Source: QHCA01 sp038237645 (GTDB lineage: Bacteria > Actinomycetota > Actinomycetes > Mycobacteriales > QHCA01). Taken from it: a DNA stretch of 64,000 nt. The stretch is from assembly GCA_038237645.1 (NCBI GenBank), contig JBBRYN010000001.1, positions 118,978 to 182,977 on the forward strand, given 5' to 3'. This document shows positions 16,701 through 24,607 of this stretch, piece by piece (positions within the stretch are counted from its first letter, which is position 1; every line of letters starts with the position of its first letter). A program made the translations under genes and the position numbers. The notes beneath the pieces were generated by a model, which did no database searches, was not told where the DNA came from, and saw only the letters and a list, made by a program, of their open reading frames with translations.

Positions 16701-17213
16701 CTGACGGCCGAGACGGTGGCCGACGGCCGGATCGTCACGGTGGCCGGGATCCTGTCCACCCTGACCCGCAAGGTCACCAAGAAGGGCGACGCCTACGCGC
16801 TGGCGACGCTCGAGGACCTCGAGGGCGCCATCGAGGTGATGTTCTTTCCGGCGGCATACCAGCAGGTCGGGACGCTGCTCGCCGAGGATGCGGTGGTCGT
16901 CGTCCGCGGCCGGCTCGACAAGCGGGACGACGTGCCGAAGCTGATCGGCATGGAGTTGTCGCTCCCGGACGTGTCCACCGTCGCGCGCGGCCCGGTGACG
17001 GTCTCCCTGCCGGCGACCCGGTGCACGGCACCCCTGGTCGAGCGGCTAAAGGAGGTGCTGGCCACCCACCCCGGCACCACCGAGGTGCACCTGGAGTTGC
17101 TCAACGGGGAGCGCCGCACGGTGCTGCGCCTCGACGACGGGTTGCGGGTCGCGGCCACGCCGGCGCTCTACGGCGATCTGAAGGCATTGCTCGGCCCGGC
17201 CAGCGTCGGTTAG
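13719..17213 (+). CDS. dnaE: DNA polymerase III alpha subunit DnaE1
   Basis: Replicative DNA polymerase. Seen: N-terminal PHP domain with HLHVHTEYS (H7, H9, H11), TDHGNLYG, the glutamate of GIEAY, YSHLTLL, TGCPGG and NDLHYT, so the metal-binding set used for proofreading in mycobacterial DnaE1 looks complete; the catalytic palm motif PDIDLDFDERRRGD near residue 404; fingers and tandem HhH region; and a C-terminal OB fold. 1164 residues is family-typical. The ATG at 13719 starts MTSSFVHLHVHTEYS; upstream frame extension overlaps rluD. The stop TAG is the first three bases of the dispersed repeat. No separate epsilon exonuclease gene is in this window. Confidence 0.97.
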   Translation: MTSSFVHLHVHTEYSMLDGAARLGDLFEGCQQMGMSALAMTDHGNLYGAYDFATKATAAGVTPILGIEAYLAPGSRYDKRMPSDGPKRRTPYSHLTLLSTGPAGYRNLSRLASRASLEGHYLKPRMDRELLAEHAVGLIGTTGCPGGEVCQALEAGDYDRAKRITGEMAEIFGPGNYYVEVMQHGIDIERRTTASLVRIAGELGLPLLATNDLHYTRQEDSVAHEVLLCVQTGATLADPQRFKLDGNEFFLKSPEEMRRLFRELPAACDNTLAVAERIDKYDFAFRDLMPRFPLPAGETEASWLRSEVDRGLTGRFPGGVPEAHRAQADYEIGVITQMGFPGYFLVVADLVRHAKDNGIRVGPGRGSAAGAVIAYALGITELDPLQHGLLFERFLNPERVSMPDIDLDFDERRRGDMIRYATQTYGEERVAQIITYGTIKAKQAVKDSARVLGYPFGMGERLTKAMPPPVMGKDLSLSGMFDSKNSRYAEAGEFREVYAGDPDATRVVDTARGLEGLKRQWGVHAAGVILSREPLMDVIPIMRREQDGAIITQFDMGACEALGLLKMDFLGLRNLTVLDDCLLNIEANRGRTLVLEDLPLDNKPAYELLARGETLGVFQLDGGPMRSLLRSMAPDNFEDISAVIALYRPGPMGANAHNDYADRKNGRKPITAIHPELAAPLAEILGDTYGLIVYQEQVMAIAQQLAGYSLGQADLLRRAMGKKKKAILDKEYVPFCDGMRSRGYSAGATKTLWDILVPFSDYAFNKAHTAGYGLVSYWTAYLKANFPAEYMAALLTSVRDDKDKSALYLNECRRMGIKVLPPDVNESDADYTPRGTDIRFGLGAIRNVGANVVASIVRSRQGRGRFADFGDFLRKVEPVVCNKKTIESLIKAGAFDSLGHSRRGLVHVHAEAVDACMGVKRAESIGQFDLFSLDDGEPGSEAGPTFDLVIPMGEWPKADLLRLERDMLGLYVSDHPLLGIEHLLAPLTDSSVAALTAETVADGRIVTVAGILSTLTRKVTKKGDAYALATLEDLEGAIEVMFFPAAYQQVGTLLAEDAVVVVRGRLDKRDDVPKLIGMELSLPDVSTVARGPVTVSLPATRCTAPLVERLKEVLATHPGTTEVHLELLNGERRTVLRLDDGLRVAATPALYGDLKALLGPASVG

Positions 17214-17310
17214 TCGAGCGAGCATCGAGCGAAGCGAGGAGCGGAGCGAGATGACAATGCTGTCGAGCGAGCATCGAGCGAAGCGAGGAGCGCAGCGAGA
17301 TGACAATGCT
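17211..17310 (+). repeat. Stop-associated dispersed repeat, two tandem 49-bp copies (after dnaE)
   Basis: Units at 17213-17261 and 17262-17310 differ at one base. Each runs GTCGAGCGAGCATCGAGC, GAAGCGAGGAGCG, (G or C)AGCGAG, ATGACAATGCT. The first is preceded by TA, which makes the dnaE stop TAG part of the repeat as seen in the other copies. It lies between dnaE and the convergent FtsX-like gene. No terminator-like U-run is visible. Confidence 0.9.
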
Positions 17311-17346
17311 GTCGCGAGCGGCGCGTCCCGCTGTCGAGCCAGTCGC

Positions 17347-18552
17347 TCAGCCTGCCGCGAGCGCTTCCGCTGGTGGCAGCCTGCTGGCGCGCACGGCCGG
17401 ATAGAGACCGGCGAGCATGCCGATGCCCAAAGTGGCGGCGAGCCCGCCGGTCGTCGCCCAGACCGGGACGACCGTCGCCCACCCCTGGGTGAGGGCATAG
17501 CCGCTGGTCACCGCGACACCGAGCAGGATCCCGCCGGCGCCGCCCAGCATCGACAGCAGCAGTGACTCGGCGAGGAACTGGATGCGGATGTGCCCGCGGG
17601 TGGCACCGAGGGAGCGGCGCAGGCCGATCTCGGCACGACGCTCGAGCACCGAGATGACCATGGTGTTAGCCACGCCGACTCCACCGACCAGCAGTGCCAC
17701 AGCCCCGAGACCGAGCAGCAGCCCGGTGAGCGCGGCGTCCGTCGCCTGCCGGGCCGCCAGCGCGTCGGACGGGCGCGAGATCGCCACCTCGTTCGGATTC
17801 TGCGGGTTGGCGGTCTGCGCCAGCACTGCTCGCACCGCCAGCACCTGACTGTCCGTCGCCCGCAGGTAGATGACGGTCGGCCGGCCCGCGAAGTCCAGAT
17901 AGGACACTGCGGCCGGCCAGCCCACCAAGACGGCGCTGTCAAGTGCCGGCGCGAGCGTCACCGGCTCGAGGACGCCGACCACGGCGAACCACTGCCCGCG
18001 CATCCAGAGGCGCACGCCGGAGGCGTGCACGTCCAGCCGGTCGGCCGCGCGTGATCCGAGGACGACCGCCGGATAGCGGGCCGTGGCGGGGGTGAGCCAG
18101 GCGCCGCTGCGCAGCGTCGCTGCCACCGTCCGGGGCAGGTCGCCCTCGACGGCGACCACGGCGACGCTGCTGGTTTCGCTGGATGGCACGTGGTCGTTGC
18201 GGTAGACGTAGGTGTTGATCGTGCCGGCGGCCACGGCTGACCGGACCGGTCCGATCCGGCGGATCATCTTCGCCGATACGGCCGGCAGTGGGGCGGCAGT
18301 GCCGGCCATGCCGCCGGCCACGTTGCTGCCGGGCGTGACCGTCAGCAGGTTGGTGCCCAGCTGGTCCAGTGTCCGGTTGAGTTCGGCCCGGCTGGAGGCG
18401 GAGATACCAACCACCGCGAGCATCGCACCGATGCCGATGGCGATACCCAGCGCGGACAGAAAGGCCCGCAGCGGTCGGGCCCGCAGGCCGGCCGAGCCCA
18501 GCCGGGTGACGTCTGACGGGCTGAGGCGGACGGGTCGCGGCAACGGCTTCAT
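17347..18552 (-). CDS. FtsX/MacB-type ABC transporter permease
   Basis: 401-residue permease of the MacB/FtsX class, which couples a cytosolic ATPase to extracytoplasmic substrate extrusion without a transport channel. Seen: N-terminal helix (AFLSALGIAIGIGAMLAVVG, about 30-49), a large extracytoplasmic MacB_PCD-like domain of about 200 residues, and three C-terminal helices (LLLGLGAVALLVGGVGVANT, a segment at MLGGAGGILLGVAV and WATTGGLAATLGIGMLAGLY) ending in the family motif ASRLPPAEALAAG. It overlaps the upstream ATPase gene by 4 nt (ATGA) and is last in a four-gene minus-strand operon. Confidence 0.9.
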   Translation of the reverse strand: MKPLPRPVRLSPSDVTRLGSAGLRARPLRAFLSALGIAIGIGAMLAVVGISASSRAELNRTLDQLGTNLLTVTPGSNVAGGMAGTAAPLPAVSAKMIRRIGPVRSAVAAGTINTYVYRNDHVPSSETSSVAVVAVEGDLPRTVAATLRSGAWLTPATARYPAVVLGSRAADRLDVHASGVRLWMRGQWFAVVGVLEPVTLAPALDSAVLVGWPAAVSYLDFAGRPTVIYLRATDSQVLAVRAVLAQTANPQNPNEVAISRPSDALAARQATDAALTGLLLGLGAVALLVGGVGVANTMVISVLERRAEIGLRRSLGATRGHIRIQFLAESLLLSMLGGAGGILLGVAVTSGYALTQGWATVVPVWATTGGLAATLGIGMLAGLYPAVRASRLPPAEALAAG

Positions 18553-19235
18553 CCGTCGCGCCGCTGCCCGGTGTCATGGACGACCCGGCCGTCGAGCAGT
18601 TCGATGCGGCGCGGAAGCTGACAAGCGACATCCCGGTCGTGGGTGATGATCGCGACGCCGGTGCCGGCGGCGGACAGGCCGGTCAGCAGCGACAGGACCG
18701 CCTTGCCCGCGGCGGAGTCCAGGTTGCCGGTCGGCTCGTCCGCGAGCAGCACCGCCGGCTCACCGACCAGCGCCCGGGCGATGGCCACCCGCTGCCGCTC
18801 GCCGCCGGACAGCTCGCCGCGGAGGTGATCGAGACGGTGCGCCAGGCCGACCCGGCACAAGGCGGCTTCAGCCCGCAGCCGGCGCTGGCGCCGCGGCACG
18901 CCGGTGTAGAGCAGCCCGTCGGCGACGTTGTCCAGGGCCGGCACCCCCCCGGCCAGGTGGAACTGTTGGAAGACGAACCCGATTGTGCTGGCGCGCAGCG
19001 ACGACAATGCCCGGTCGGGCATTCGCGCGATGTCGTGGCCGCCGACCCGCACGGTGCCTCTGGACGGCCGATCCAGGGTGCCTAGCAGGTGCAACATGGT
19101 CGACTTCCCCGATCCCGACGGGCCCACGATGCCGACCCGCTCGGCCGGGCCGATGGCCAGGTCGACCCCGGTCAGGGCTGCTACACCTCCCGGATAGACC
19201 TTCGACACGCCGTCGAGTTCGATGAGCGCGGTCAC
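18549..19235 (-). CDS. ABC transporter ATP-binding protein (MacB/LolD class)
   Basis: 228-residue cytosolic ATPase. Seen: Walker A GPSGSGKST near residue 39, signature LSGGERQRVAIARAL near 140, Walker B VLLADEPTGNLD with catalytic Glu, and the H-loop TIITHD-like VAIITHD. The ADEPTGNLD form is characteristic of MacB/LolD/FtsE-type importless exporters. It overlaps both neighbours by a few bases, so the HlyD-like protein, ATPase and permease form one transcription unit. Confidence 0.95.
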   Translation of the reverse strand: MTALIELDGVSKVYPGGVAALTGVDLAIGPAERVGIVGPSGSGKSTMLHLLGTLDRPSRGTVRVGGHDIARMPDRALSSLRASTIGFVFQQFHLAGGVPALDNVADGLLYTGVPRRQRRLRAEAALCRVGLAHRLDHLRGELSGGERQRVAIARALVGEPAVLLADEPTGNLDSAAGKAVLSLLTGLSAAGTGVAIITHDRDVACQLPRRIELLDGRVVHDTGQRRDG

Positions 19236-20476
19236 GCCGGCACCCGCACCCGCATGCCGTTGCTGATCCCCGCGCCGCTCACCTCGACCAAGCCGCCGGC
19301 GAACATGCCGGTCCGGACCGCGATGACATGGCCACCGCTCTGCTCGCCCTGGCCGACTGTCTCCAACCCGTAGCCGCCCTCGGCCAGGGCGAGCAGGGCC
19401 GCCACCGGCACGGTCAGGACGCGTTTGCGTTCCCTTACCGCGTGCCGGACCTGGAGCGGACCGGCATCAGCAATGGCCCCGGCACCGGCCAGCGCCCGCT
19501 GGTCCGGCACCATGATCGTGAGTTGCAGGCTCGATCCTCTCGATCCCCCCGAGCCGCCCGCGGAGCCGTCCCCAGGCCCGTTGGCTGACCCACCATCGGC
19601 CGGCCCTGCACCGGCTGCGCCGTCGCCGGCCGGCGAGCCGCTGGCGACCGTGTCCACGACGCCGTCCACGGTGGTCCCGTCGGGCAGGGCGATCGTCACC
19701 ATGGCACCGGCCACGGCCCAGGTGGACCTGGCCGCGTCGACGGTGGCGGTGACGACCCGGGTGGTGCCGCTTGCCGCCAGCACGTCCGCGGGGGTCGGGC
19801 TCCCTACCCGTACCAGCTGGCCGGACACTCGCAGTGCCCCCGGGGCGTACTCCACCTGACCCAGCCCGACGCTGCCGGTCTCCGGCCGGCCGAGGTCGTG
19901 CTGCCAACGCCGCACCGCCGCAGCGGTGTGGTCGTCGAAAGCCCGGTCGACGGCGAAGCCGCGATAGCCCAGCGCCCGCAGGTTCGCCTCGAACTGATGG
20001 ACGTCGTTGCCGATGGCCGGCTTGGCGAGTGGCCGGTACATCGGCAGCGCGCCGTACAGCAGCACCACCGGCTGGTCGTCCACGCGCAGCAGCGTGCCGC
20101 CGCGGCGGACGGTCGCCCCGACCGGTGGCAGCCAGGTCACCGTGCCGGGTGCGCGGGACGAGACGGGTGCCAGGGCGGGATAGCTGACCTGGCCGTCCGC
20201 CGTGGCGTAGTCGACCAGCGTCTGCCGGACGACCGGCACGGTAGCCGCTGCCGGGGCGGTCCTTGCCGGAGCGGGGTGGGTGCGGCCGCCCAGGCCGACG
20301 GCCGAGGCCGCGCCGACGGTGAGCACCGTGACGACGCCGGCTGCTGTCAGCGCGGTCCGCAGCCGCCGCTGCCGCCGCCAGCGTGCCATGCCGTTGGCCG
20401 GTGTGCCGGCCGCCGCAGCGCCGGTTGCAGTCGCACCGGTCTCCGCCGGGGCACCGGACTCAGCCGGGGCCGTCAT
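19232..20476 (-). CDS. HlyD-like membrane fusion protein with peptidoglycan-binding domain
   Basis: 414-residue protein from ATG 20476, whose ATG overlaps the stop of the lipoprotein gene. Seen: a low-complexity cytosolic N-terminus, one membrane anchor (about 41-61, TALTAAGVVTVLTVGAASAVG), a lipoyl-like segment with SSRAPGTVTWLPPVGATVRRGG, a PG_binding_1 block FEANLRALGYRGFAVD ... AAAVRRWQHDLG, a Gly/Ser-rich insert, and a C-terminal beta-barrel-like part typical of efflux adaptors. In actinobacteria such proteins partner MacB-like ATPase/permease pairs; the PG-binding domain may fix the pump in the cell wall. Confidence 0.85.
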   Translation of the reverse strand: MTAPAESGAPAETGATATGAAAAGTPANGMARWRRQRRLRTALTAAGVVTVLTVGAASAVGLGGRTHPAPARTAPAAATVPVVRQTLVDYATADGQVSYPALAPVSSRAPGTVTWLPPVGATVRRGGTLLRVDDQPVVLLYGALPMYRPLAKPAIGNDVHQFEANLRALGYRGFAVDRAFDDHTAAAVRRWQHDLGRPETGSVGLGQVEYAPGALRVSGQLVRVGSPTPADVLAASGTTRVVTATVDAARSTWAVAGAMVTIALPDGTTVDGVVDTVASGSPAGDGAAGAGPADGGSANGPGDGSAGGSGGSRGSSLQLTIMVPDQRALAGAGAIADAGPLQVRHAVRERKRVLTVPVAALLALAEGGYGLETVGQGEQSGGHVIAVRTGMFAGGLVEVSGAGISNGMRVRVPA

Positions 20477-21024
20477 CCCACGCCCGGACCTGGGCTGGCC
20501 GGCGCTCCGACGATCGGTTCGCAGATCCGGCTGGCGTGCTGCGCACCCGCGCTCTCCTGGTTCCACGGCTTGTCCGGGAAGTAGCCGTCCGGACCCGGAT
20601 CGGGGAAGTCGGGCGCGCCATGGGCCCGCATGCACTTCGCGTAACGGCGGGCCGCGTCGATCTGCTTGGCCGACTGCGGGGGGCCGTTGTCCTGCAGTTC
20701 GGCCGGAATCGGGGGCAGCAGGGAGGCGCACTTCTGCTGTGCCGCGCTGAACTTCGGATCGGACTTGAGCGCCCGCACGTCCCCGCGGAAGGTGAACCTT
20801 CCCTTCGAGTCGGGATCGCTGACGTCCATCCCGTGGGCGCGGGCGCACTTGACGAACTTGCGGACGCCGTCGACGTAGGTGCCCTGGAGGTCTGCCCGAA
20901 CGCTCGCGGCTGGCACCGGCTTGCGGCCCGCACTGGCGACCCGGGGCTGTTGCCCGGCTCCGCAGCCGGCCACCGCCAGCGCGATCACCGATCCGAAAAC
21001 CAGTGATATCTGCCATCTCGACAC
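20473..21024 (-). CDS. Lipoprotein with duplicated KCxRAHG motifs
   Basis: 183 residues from GTG 21024, chosen because AGGAGGAGG lies upstream at 21033-21041 and because it places a signal peptide (VSRWQISLVFGSVIALAVAGC) with lipobox VAGC and Cys21 at the start. The mature part contains two similar units, KFVKCARAHGMDVSDPDS and RYAKCMRAHGAPDFPDPGPD, each followed by another cysteine (KCASLL; RICEP), so an internal duplication with four cysteines is likely. Members of this unnamed family accompany MacB/HlyD efflux genes in actinobacteria; a role as substrate-binding or sensor lipoprotein is inference. First gene of the operon. Confidence 0.8.
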   Translation of the reverse strand: MSRWQISLVFGSVIALAVAGCGAGQQPRVASAGRKPVPAASVRADLQGTYVDGVRKFVKCARAHGMDVSDPDSKGRFTFRGDVRALKSDPKFSAAQQKCASLLPPIPAELQDNGPPQSAKQIDAARRYAKCMRAHGAPDFPDPGPDGYFPDKPWNQESAGAQHASRICEPIVGAPASPGPGVG

Positions 21025-21113
21025 TGCCGACCTCCTCCTGTCCGGTGTGGCAACCTGCCACTGGCCCGGGACCACCGCTGCCTGGGGACCCGGGCACCGT
21101 AGGGCCGCGGGTT

Positions 21114-21135
21114 TGAAGATCCGATGAAGAATCCG
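21114..21135 (+). promoter_or_regulatory. 11-bp direct repeat, candidate OmpR-type operator
   Basis: TGAAGATCCGA followed directly by TGAAGAATCCG, two head-to-tail 11-bp units (one helical turn apart), in the 238-nt divergent region between the lipoprotein gene and the response regulator gene. OmpR/PhoB-family regulators bind such tandem direct repeats, so this is the likely site for the regulator at 21263. Confidence 0.45.
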
Positions 21136-21262
21136 TGGGTTCGCCGTGGCGAACGCGGCGCCGGCCGATCTCGCCGCGTCAGCCGCCTGCGTGGACCGCC
21201 GGACGGCACTACCGTGTCGCCTGTCAGCTTGGGCGCGGTTTCGCGGAGCGGAGAGGAAGCCT

Positions 21263-21955
21263 GTGGGTGCGCGGGTGCTGGTCGCCGAGGACGATCCGAA
21301 GCAGGCCAACCTGCTACGCGTCTACCTGGAGCGGGAGGGCCACAGCGTCGCGGTCGTCGGCGACGGCCGGGCGGCGATGGAGCGCTGCCGCGCCTACCAG
21401 CCGGACCTCGTCGTGCTGGACGTCATGATGCCGGTCGTCGACGGTCTGGACGTCTGCCGGATCCTGCGGGTGGAGTCGGCGGTGCCCATCCTGCTCGTCA
21501 CAGCCCGGAGCACCGAAAACGACATCCTGCTCGGGCTCGATCTCGGTGCCGACGACTACGTGACCAAGCCGTACAGCCCGCGCGAGCTTGCCGCGCGAGT
21601 CCGTGCACTGCTGCGGCGGTCCGGGCGGCTGGACACCGGCGATTCCGACGTTCTGACGGTGGGCGACCTGCATGTCGACAACGGCCGATTCGAGGTGCGG
21701 CTGGCCGGCCGGGTGGTGCCGCTGACGGCGAAGGAGTTCGGCATCCTGGCGGCTCTTGCCGCGCAGCCCGGCCGGGCGCTGACCCGGGCGCAGATCATCG
21801 ACCGGGCCTTCGGCTTCGACACCTACGTCGAGGAACGCACGGTTGACGCCCATGTGATGAACCTGCGGCGCAAGATCGAGCAGGATCCGTCCCAGCCACG
21901 CTACGTGCAGACCGTCTACGGCCGCGGCTACCGGATGGCGGAGCCGCCAGGGTGA
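21263..21955 (+). CDS. OmpR-family response regulator
   Basis: 230 residues from GTG 21263 with AGAGGAAG just upstream; the frame is open further 5' but without homology. Receiver domain with acidic pocket AEDD (10-11 region), phospho-acceptor D53 in VLDVMMP, and the lysine of VTKPYS; C-terminal winged-helix DNA-binding domain with LTAKEFGILAAL and VDAHVMNLRRKIE. It overlaps the histidine kinase gene by 4 nt and is divergent from the efflux operon, which it probably controls through the direct repeat at 21114-21135. Confidence 0.95.
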   Translation: MGARVLVAEDDPKQANLLRVYLEREGHSVAVVGDGRAAMERCRAYQPDLVVLDVMMPVVDGLDVCRILRVESAVPILLVTARSTENDILLGLDLGADDYVTKPYSPRELAARVRALLRRSGRLDTGDSDVLTVGDLHVDNGRFEVRLAGRVVPLTAKEFGILAALAAQPGRALTRAQIIDRAFGFDTYVEERTVDAHVMNLRRKIEQDPSQPRYVQTVYGRGYRMAEPPG

Positions 21956-23628
21956 GCTTCCGGCTGCGGGTGGTGCTGCTCGTGACGTTCATCGCGGTGA
22001 CCGACACCGCGATGACAGCCTGGCTGACGCTGCACCAGGCGTCCCAGGAGCTGACCAGGTCCATCGCGGCCAACCGGGAACAGGTCGCCGCCATCACCGG
22101 GGGGCTGGCCGACTACGGGCGGGTGCACGGCACCTGGCACGGGGTGCCGGCAGCTGTGCGCAGCCTGAACGCGCGCACCGGCCAGCGGGTCCGGGTGACC
22201 ACCGACGCCGGTGACCTCCTGGCCGACTCCGACATCCTCGCCGGCCGGGCCGCCCGCCCGACGGCCGGGCCGCCGGTGCAGGTCGAGGCCCGGCTGCCGA
22301 CGCTACGTATCCCGCCCGAATACGATGCGGGCGCCAGGATCCAGGTCGCCGCCGCGCTGGTCGTTCAGTACCACAGCGGATGGACCTTCGCGGCTTGCCT
22401 CACCCGGGCGGGCGCCCGGGTGCAGACGCGGACCGTACCCGGGAAGTACGGCCCGCTGCCGGAGTTTCTTGCCGACGGCGCCGCCAGGCCGTTGGTCGCC
22501 CGCTGCCGGACCGAGGCGGACAGGGTCTACGAGCATCCCCCGGATCTGGCGTCGGCGGACAGAGTCTGCGGGACAGTACGAGACCTCGCCCGGTCGAGCG
22601 CCTGCTTGGAACGCAAGATGGCAGAGCAGATCAGGGAGTTCGCGCCGTCGCGCCTGGAGGTCTTCATCGGCGCCAAGAACGCAGCGCCCCCACGGCTCTC
22701 CGGCGGCTCGGTCGGGCTGGCCGCGCTCATCGTCGCCCTGGTGGCGGCGGCCGCGGCGCTTCTGCTCAGCCGGCGGGTGCTGCGGCCGATCGGTGCCCTG
22801 ACACTGGCTTCGCGCCGGGTGGCCGCCGGCGACCTGACCGGCCGGGTCGCAGTGGACGGCCGCGACGAGCTCGCCGACCTGGGCCGCACGTTCAACCGGA
22901 TGGCGGACTTTCTGCAGCAGAGCGAGGACCGGCAGCGGCGGATGGTCGCCGACGTGGCGCACGAGCTGCGCAGCCCGCTGGCCAACCTCCGCGGTTACCT
23001 CGAGGCGCTCAAGGACGGCGTTCTGCCACCCAGCCCGCAGCTGTTCACCTCCCTGCACGAGGAGGCGTTGCTGCAGCAACGGATCGTCGAGGACCTGCAG
23101 GACCTGGCCCAGGCCGAGGCCGGGGTCCTCGCCTACCACAAGACCCGGCTCGACCTGGTCGAGCTGGCCGGCACCTGCCGGATCGCCCATGCCGCGCTCG
23201 CCGAGTCGGCCGGAGTGCGGCTCGTGGTCAACGGGAAGGGCCGGGTGTGCGTCGACGCGGATCCGGATCGGCTCCGGCAGGTGCTGGGCAACCTGCTGCG
23301 CAATGCCGTCGCTGCCACTGAGCCGGGCGGATCCGTCACGGTCGACGTCGCCGGAACCGCCGGGTCGTCGACGGTCACCGTGACCGACACCGGTGCCGGG
23401 ATGGCGGCGGAGGATCTCGAGCATGTCTTCGACCGGTTCTGGCGCGCTGACCGGGCGAGGGCGCGCACCACCGGTGGCAGCGGGCTCGGACTGGCCATCG
23501 CGCGGCAGATCGTGGCCGACCACGGCGGGTCCATCGCGGTGGCCAGTGAACTGCGGGCCGGCACGACCTTCGCCATCGTCCTGCCGGCCTGCGGCGCCCA
23601 CCGCGCCGGCCCCGCCGACATCCGGTGA
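21952..23628 (+). CDS. Sensor histidine kinase
   Basis: 558 residues. Seen: membrane helix at 3-22, a large extracytoplasmic sensor region (about 35-250) with four cysteines (AACLTRAG, VARCRTE, DRVCGTV, SACLER), a second helix near 252-272, HAMP (RRVLRPIGALTLASRRVA), the HisKA box DVAHELRSPLANLRGY with phospho-His near 336, and an HATPase_c domain with NLLRNAV, DTGAGM and GGSGLGLAIARQ. GTG start overlaps the regulator's stop. The cysteine-bearing sensor and the cysteine-bearing lipoprotein across the divergent promoter may reflect a shared signal; that is inference. Confidence 0.93.
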   Translation: MSFRLRVVLLVTFIAVTDTAMTAWLTLHQASQELTRSIAANREQVAAITGGLADYGRVHGTWHGVPAAVRSLNARTGQRVRVTTDAGDLLADSDILAGRAARPTAGPPVQVEARLPTLRIPPEYDAGARIQVAAALVVQYHSGWTFAACLTRAGARVQTRTVPGKYGPLPEFLADGAARPLVARCRTEADRVYEHPPDLASADRVCGTVRDLARSSACLERKMAEQIREFAPSRLEVFIGAKNAAPPRLSGGSVGLAALIVALVAAAAALLLSRRVLRPIGALTLASRRVAAGDLTGRVAVDGRDELADLGRTFNRMADFLQQSEDRQRRMVADVAHELRSPLANLRGYLEALKDGVLPPSPQLFTSLHEEALLQQRIVEDLQDLAQAEAGVLAYHKTRLDLVELAGTCRIAHAALAESAGVRLVVNGKGRVCVDADPDRLRQVLGNLLRNAVAATEPGGSVTVDVAGTAGSSTVTVTDTGAGMAAEDLEHVFDRFWRADRARARTTGGSGLGLAIARQIVADHGGSIAVASELRAGTTFAIVLPACGAHRAGPADIR

Positions 23629-23658
23629 CCCTGCCGCCGGGTCGGCATGGCTGCCGCG

Positions 23659-24558
23659 TCAGGGAAAGACGACGGTGCGCGGCCCGTTGACGAAGACGCG
23701 GCGCTCGGCGTGCCAGCGTACGGCTCGGGCCAGCACCGCGCACTCGACGTCGCGACCGACCGCGGCGAGTTCGGCCGGCCCGAGCGAGTGTCCGACCCGC
23801 ACCGTGTCCTGCTCGATGATCGGGCCCTGGTCGAGATCGACCGTCACGTAGTGGGCGGTGGCGCCGATCAGCTTGACTCCGCGCTCGTGCGCCTGTCGGT
23901 ATGGCCCGGCGCCGCTGAAGCTGGGCAGGAACGAGTGATGGATGTTGATCAGGCGGCCGGCCATCGCATCGCAGACCCGGGCCGACACGACCTGCATATA
24001 GCGGGCGAGAATCACCGTGTCGGCGTGGTAGCCGTCAACCAGGTCCAGCAGCCGGCTCTCGCCCTGCTCCCGCGTCCCGGCGGTCACCGGCACCTGGTGG
24101 AAGGGCACCCGATAGCGCTCGACCAGCGGCCCCAGGAGCTCGTGGTTGGAGACGACCGCGACGACGTCGACCGGCAGCCATCCGGTGCTCCAGCGGTAGA
24201 GCAGGTCGTTGAGGCAGTGACCTTCGCGTGAAGCCATCAGCAGGACCGTGGGACGCTCTGCGGTGTCGGTCAGCGTCCAGGTCATGCCGAAGCGGGCGGC
24301 CACCGGCTCGAGGTGGGTCCGTAGGCTCTCGAGCGCTCCGCCGGCAGGCATCGGGGTGGTGCAGCCGGCAGGCATCGGGGTGGTGCCGCCGGCCGGCACC
24401 TGGGCGTGTACCCGCATGAAGAACCGGCCGGTCGTGTCGTCGCCGAACTGCTGGCTGTCCCGGATGTCGCAGCCCCGCTGGGCAAGCGCCTGGGCGACCG
24501 CGGCGACGATGCCCGGCCGGTCCGGACAGGACAGGGTCAGGATGGCGGCCGTGGGCAT
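23659..24558 (-). CDS. purU: Formyltetrahydrofolate deformylase PurU
   Basis: Hydrolyses 10-formyl-tetrahydrofolate to formate and tetrahydrofolate, supplying formate for purine synthesis. Seen: N-terminal ACT domain (LTLSCPDRPGIVAAVAQAL), then the formyltransferase-like hydrolase domain with LLMASREGHCLNDLLYR, VVSNHE, the active-site motif NIHHSFLPSF and the DLDQGPII aspartate. 299 residues from ATG 24558. An in-frame duplication adds TTPMPAG twice inside the ACT domain. It is divergent from the amidohydrolase at 24608. Confidence 0.94.
   Translation of the reverse strand: MPTAAILTLSCPDRPGIVAAVAQALAQRGCDIRDSQQFGDDTTGRFFMRVHAQVPAGGTTPMPAGCTTPMPAGGALESLRTHLEPVAARFGMTWTLTDTAERPTVLLMASREGHCLNDLLYRWSTGWLPVDVVAVVSNHELLGPLVERYRVPFHQVPVTAGTREQGESRLLDLVDGYHADTVILARYMQVVSARVCDAMAGRLINIHHSFLPSFSGAGPYRQAHERGVKLIGATAHYVTVDLDQGPIIEQDTVRVGHSLGPAELAAVGRDVECAVLARAVRWHAERRVFVNGPRTVVFP
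24340..24387 (-). repeat. 24-bp tandem duplication within purU
   Basis: Two adjacent 24-bp units (24340-24363, 24364-24387) identical except for the last base, encoding a repeated TTPMPAG in the ACT-domain region of PurU. The ACT fold normally lacks this insert. Confidence 0.85.
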
Positions 24559-24607
24559 CTGTCCACCATAGGACCGTCCAGCGCAGGAGCAGTGCAACGA
24601 TCGGGGC

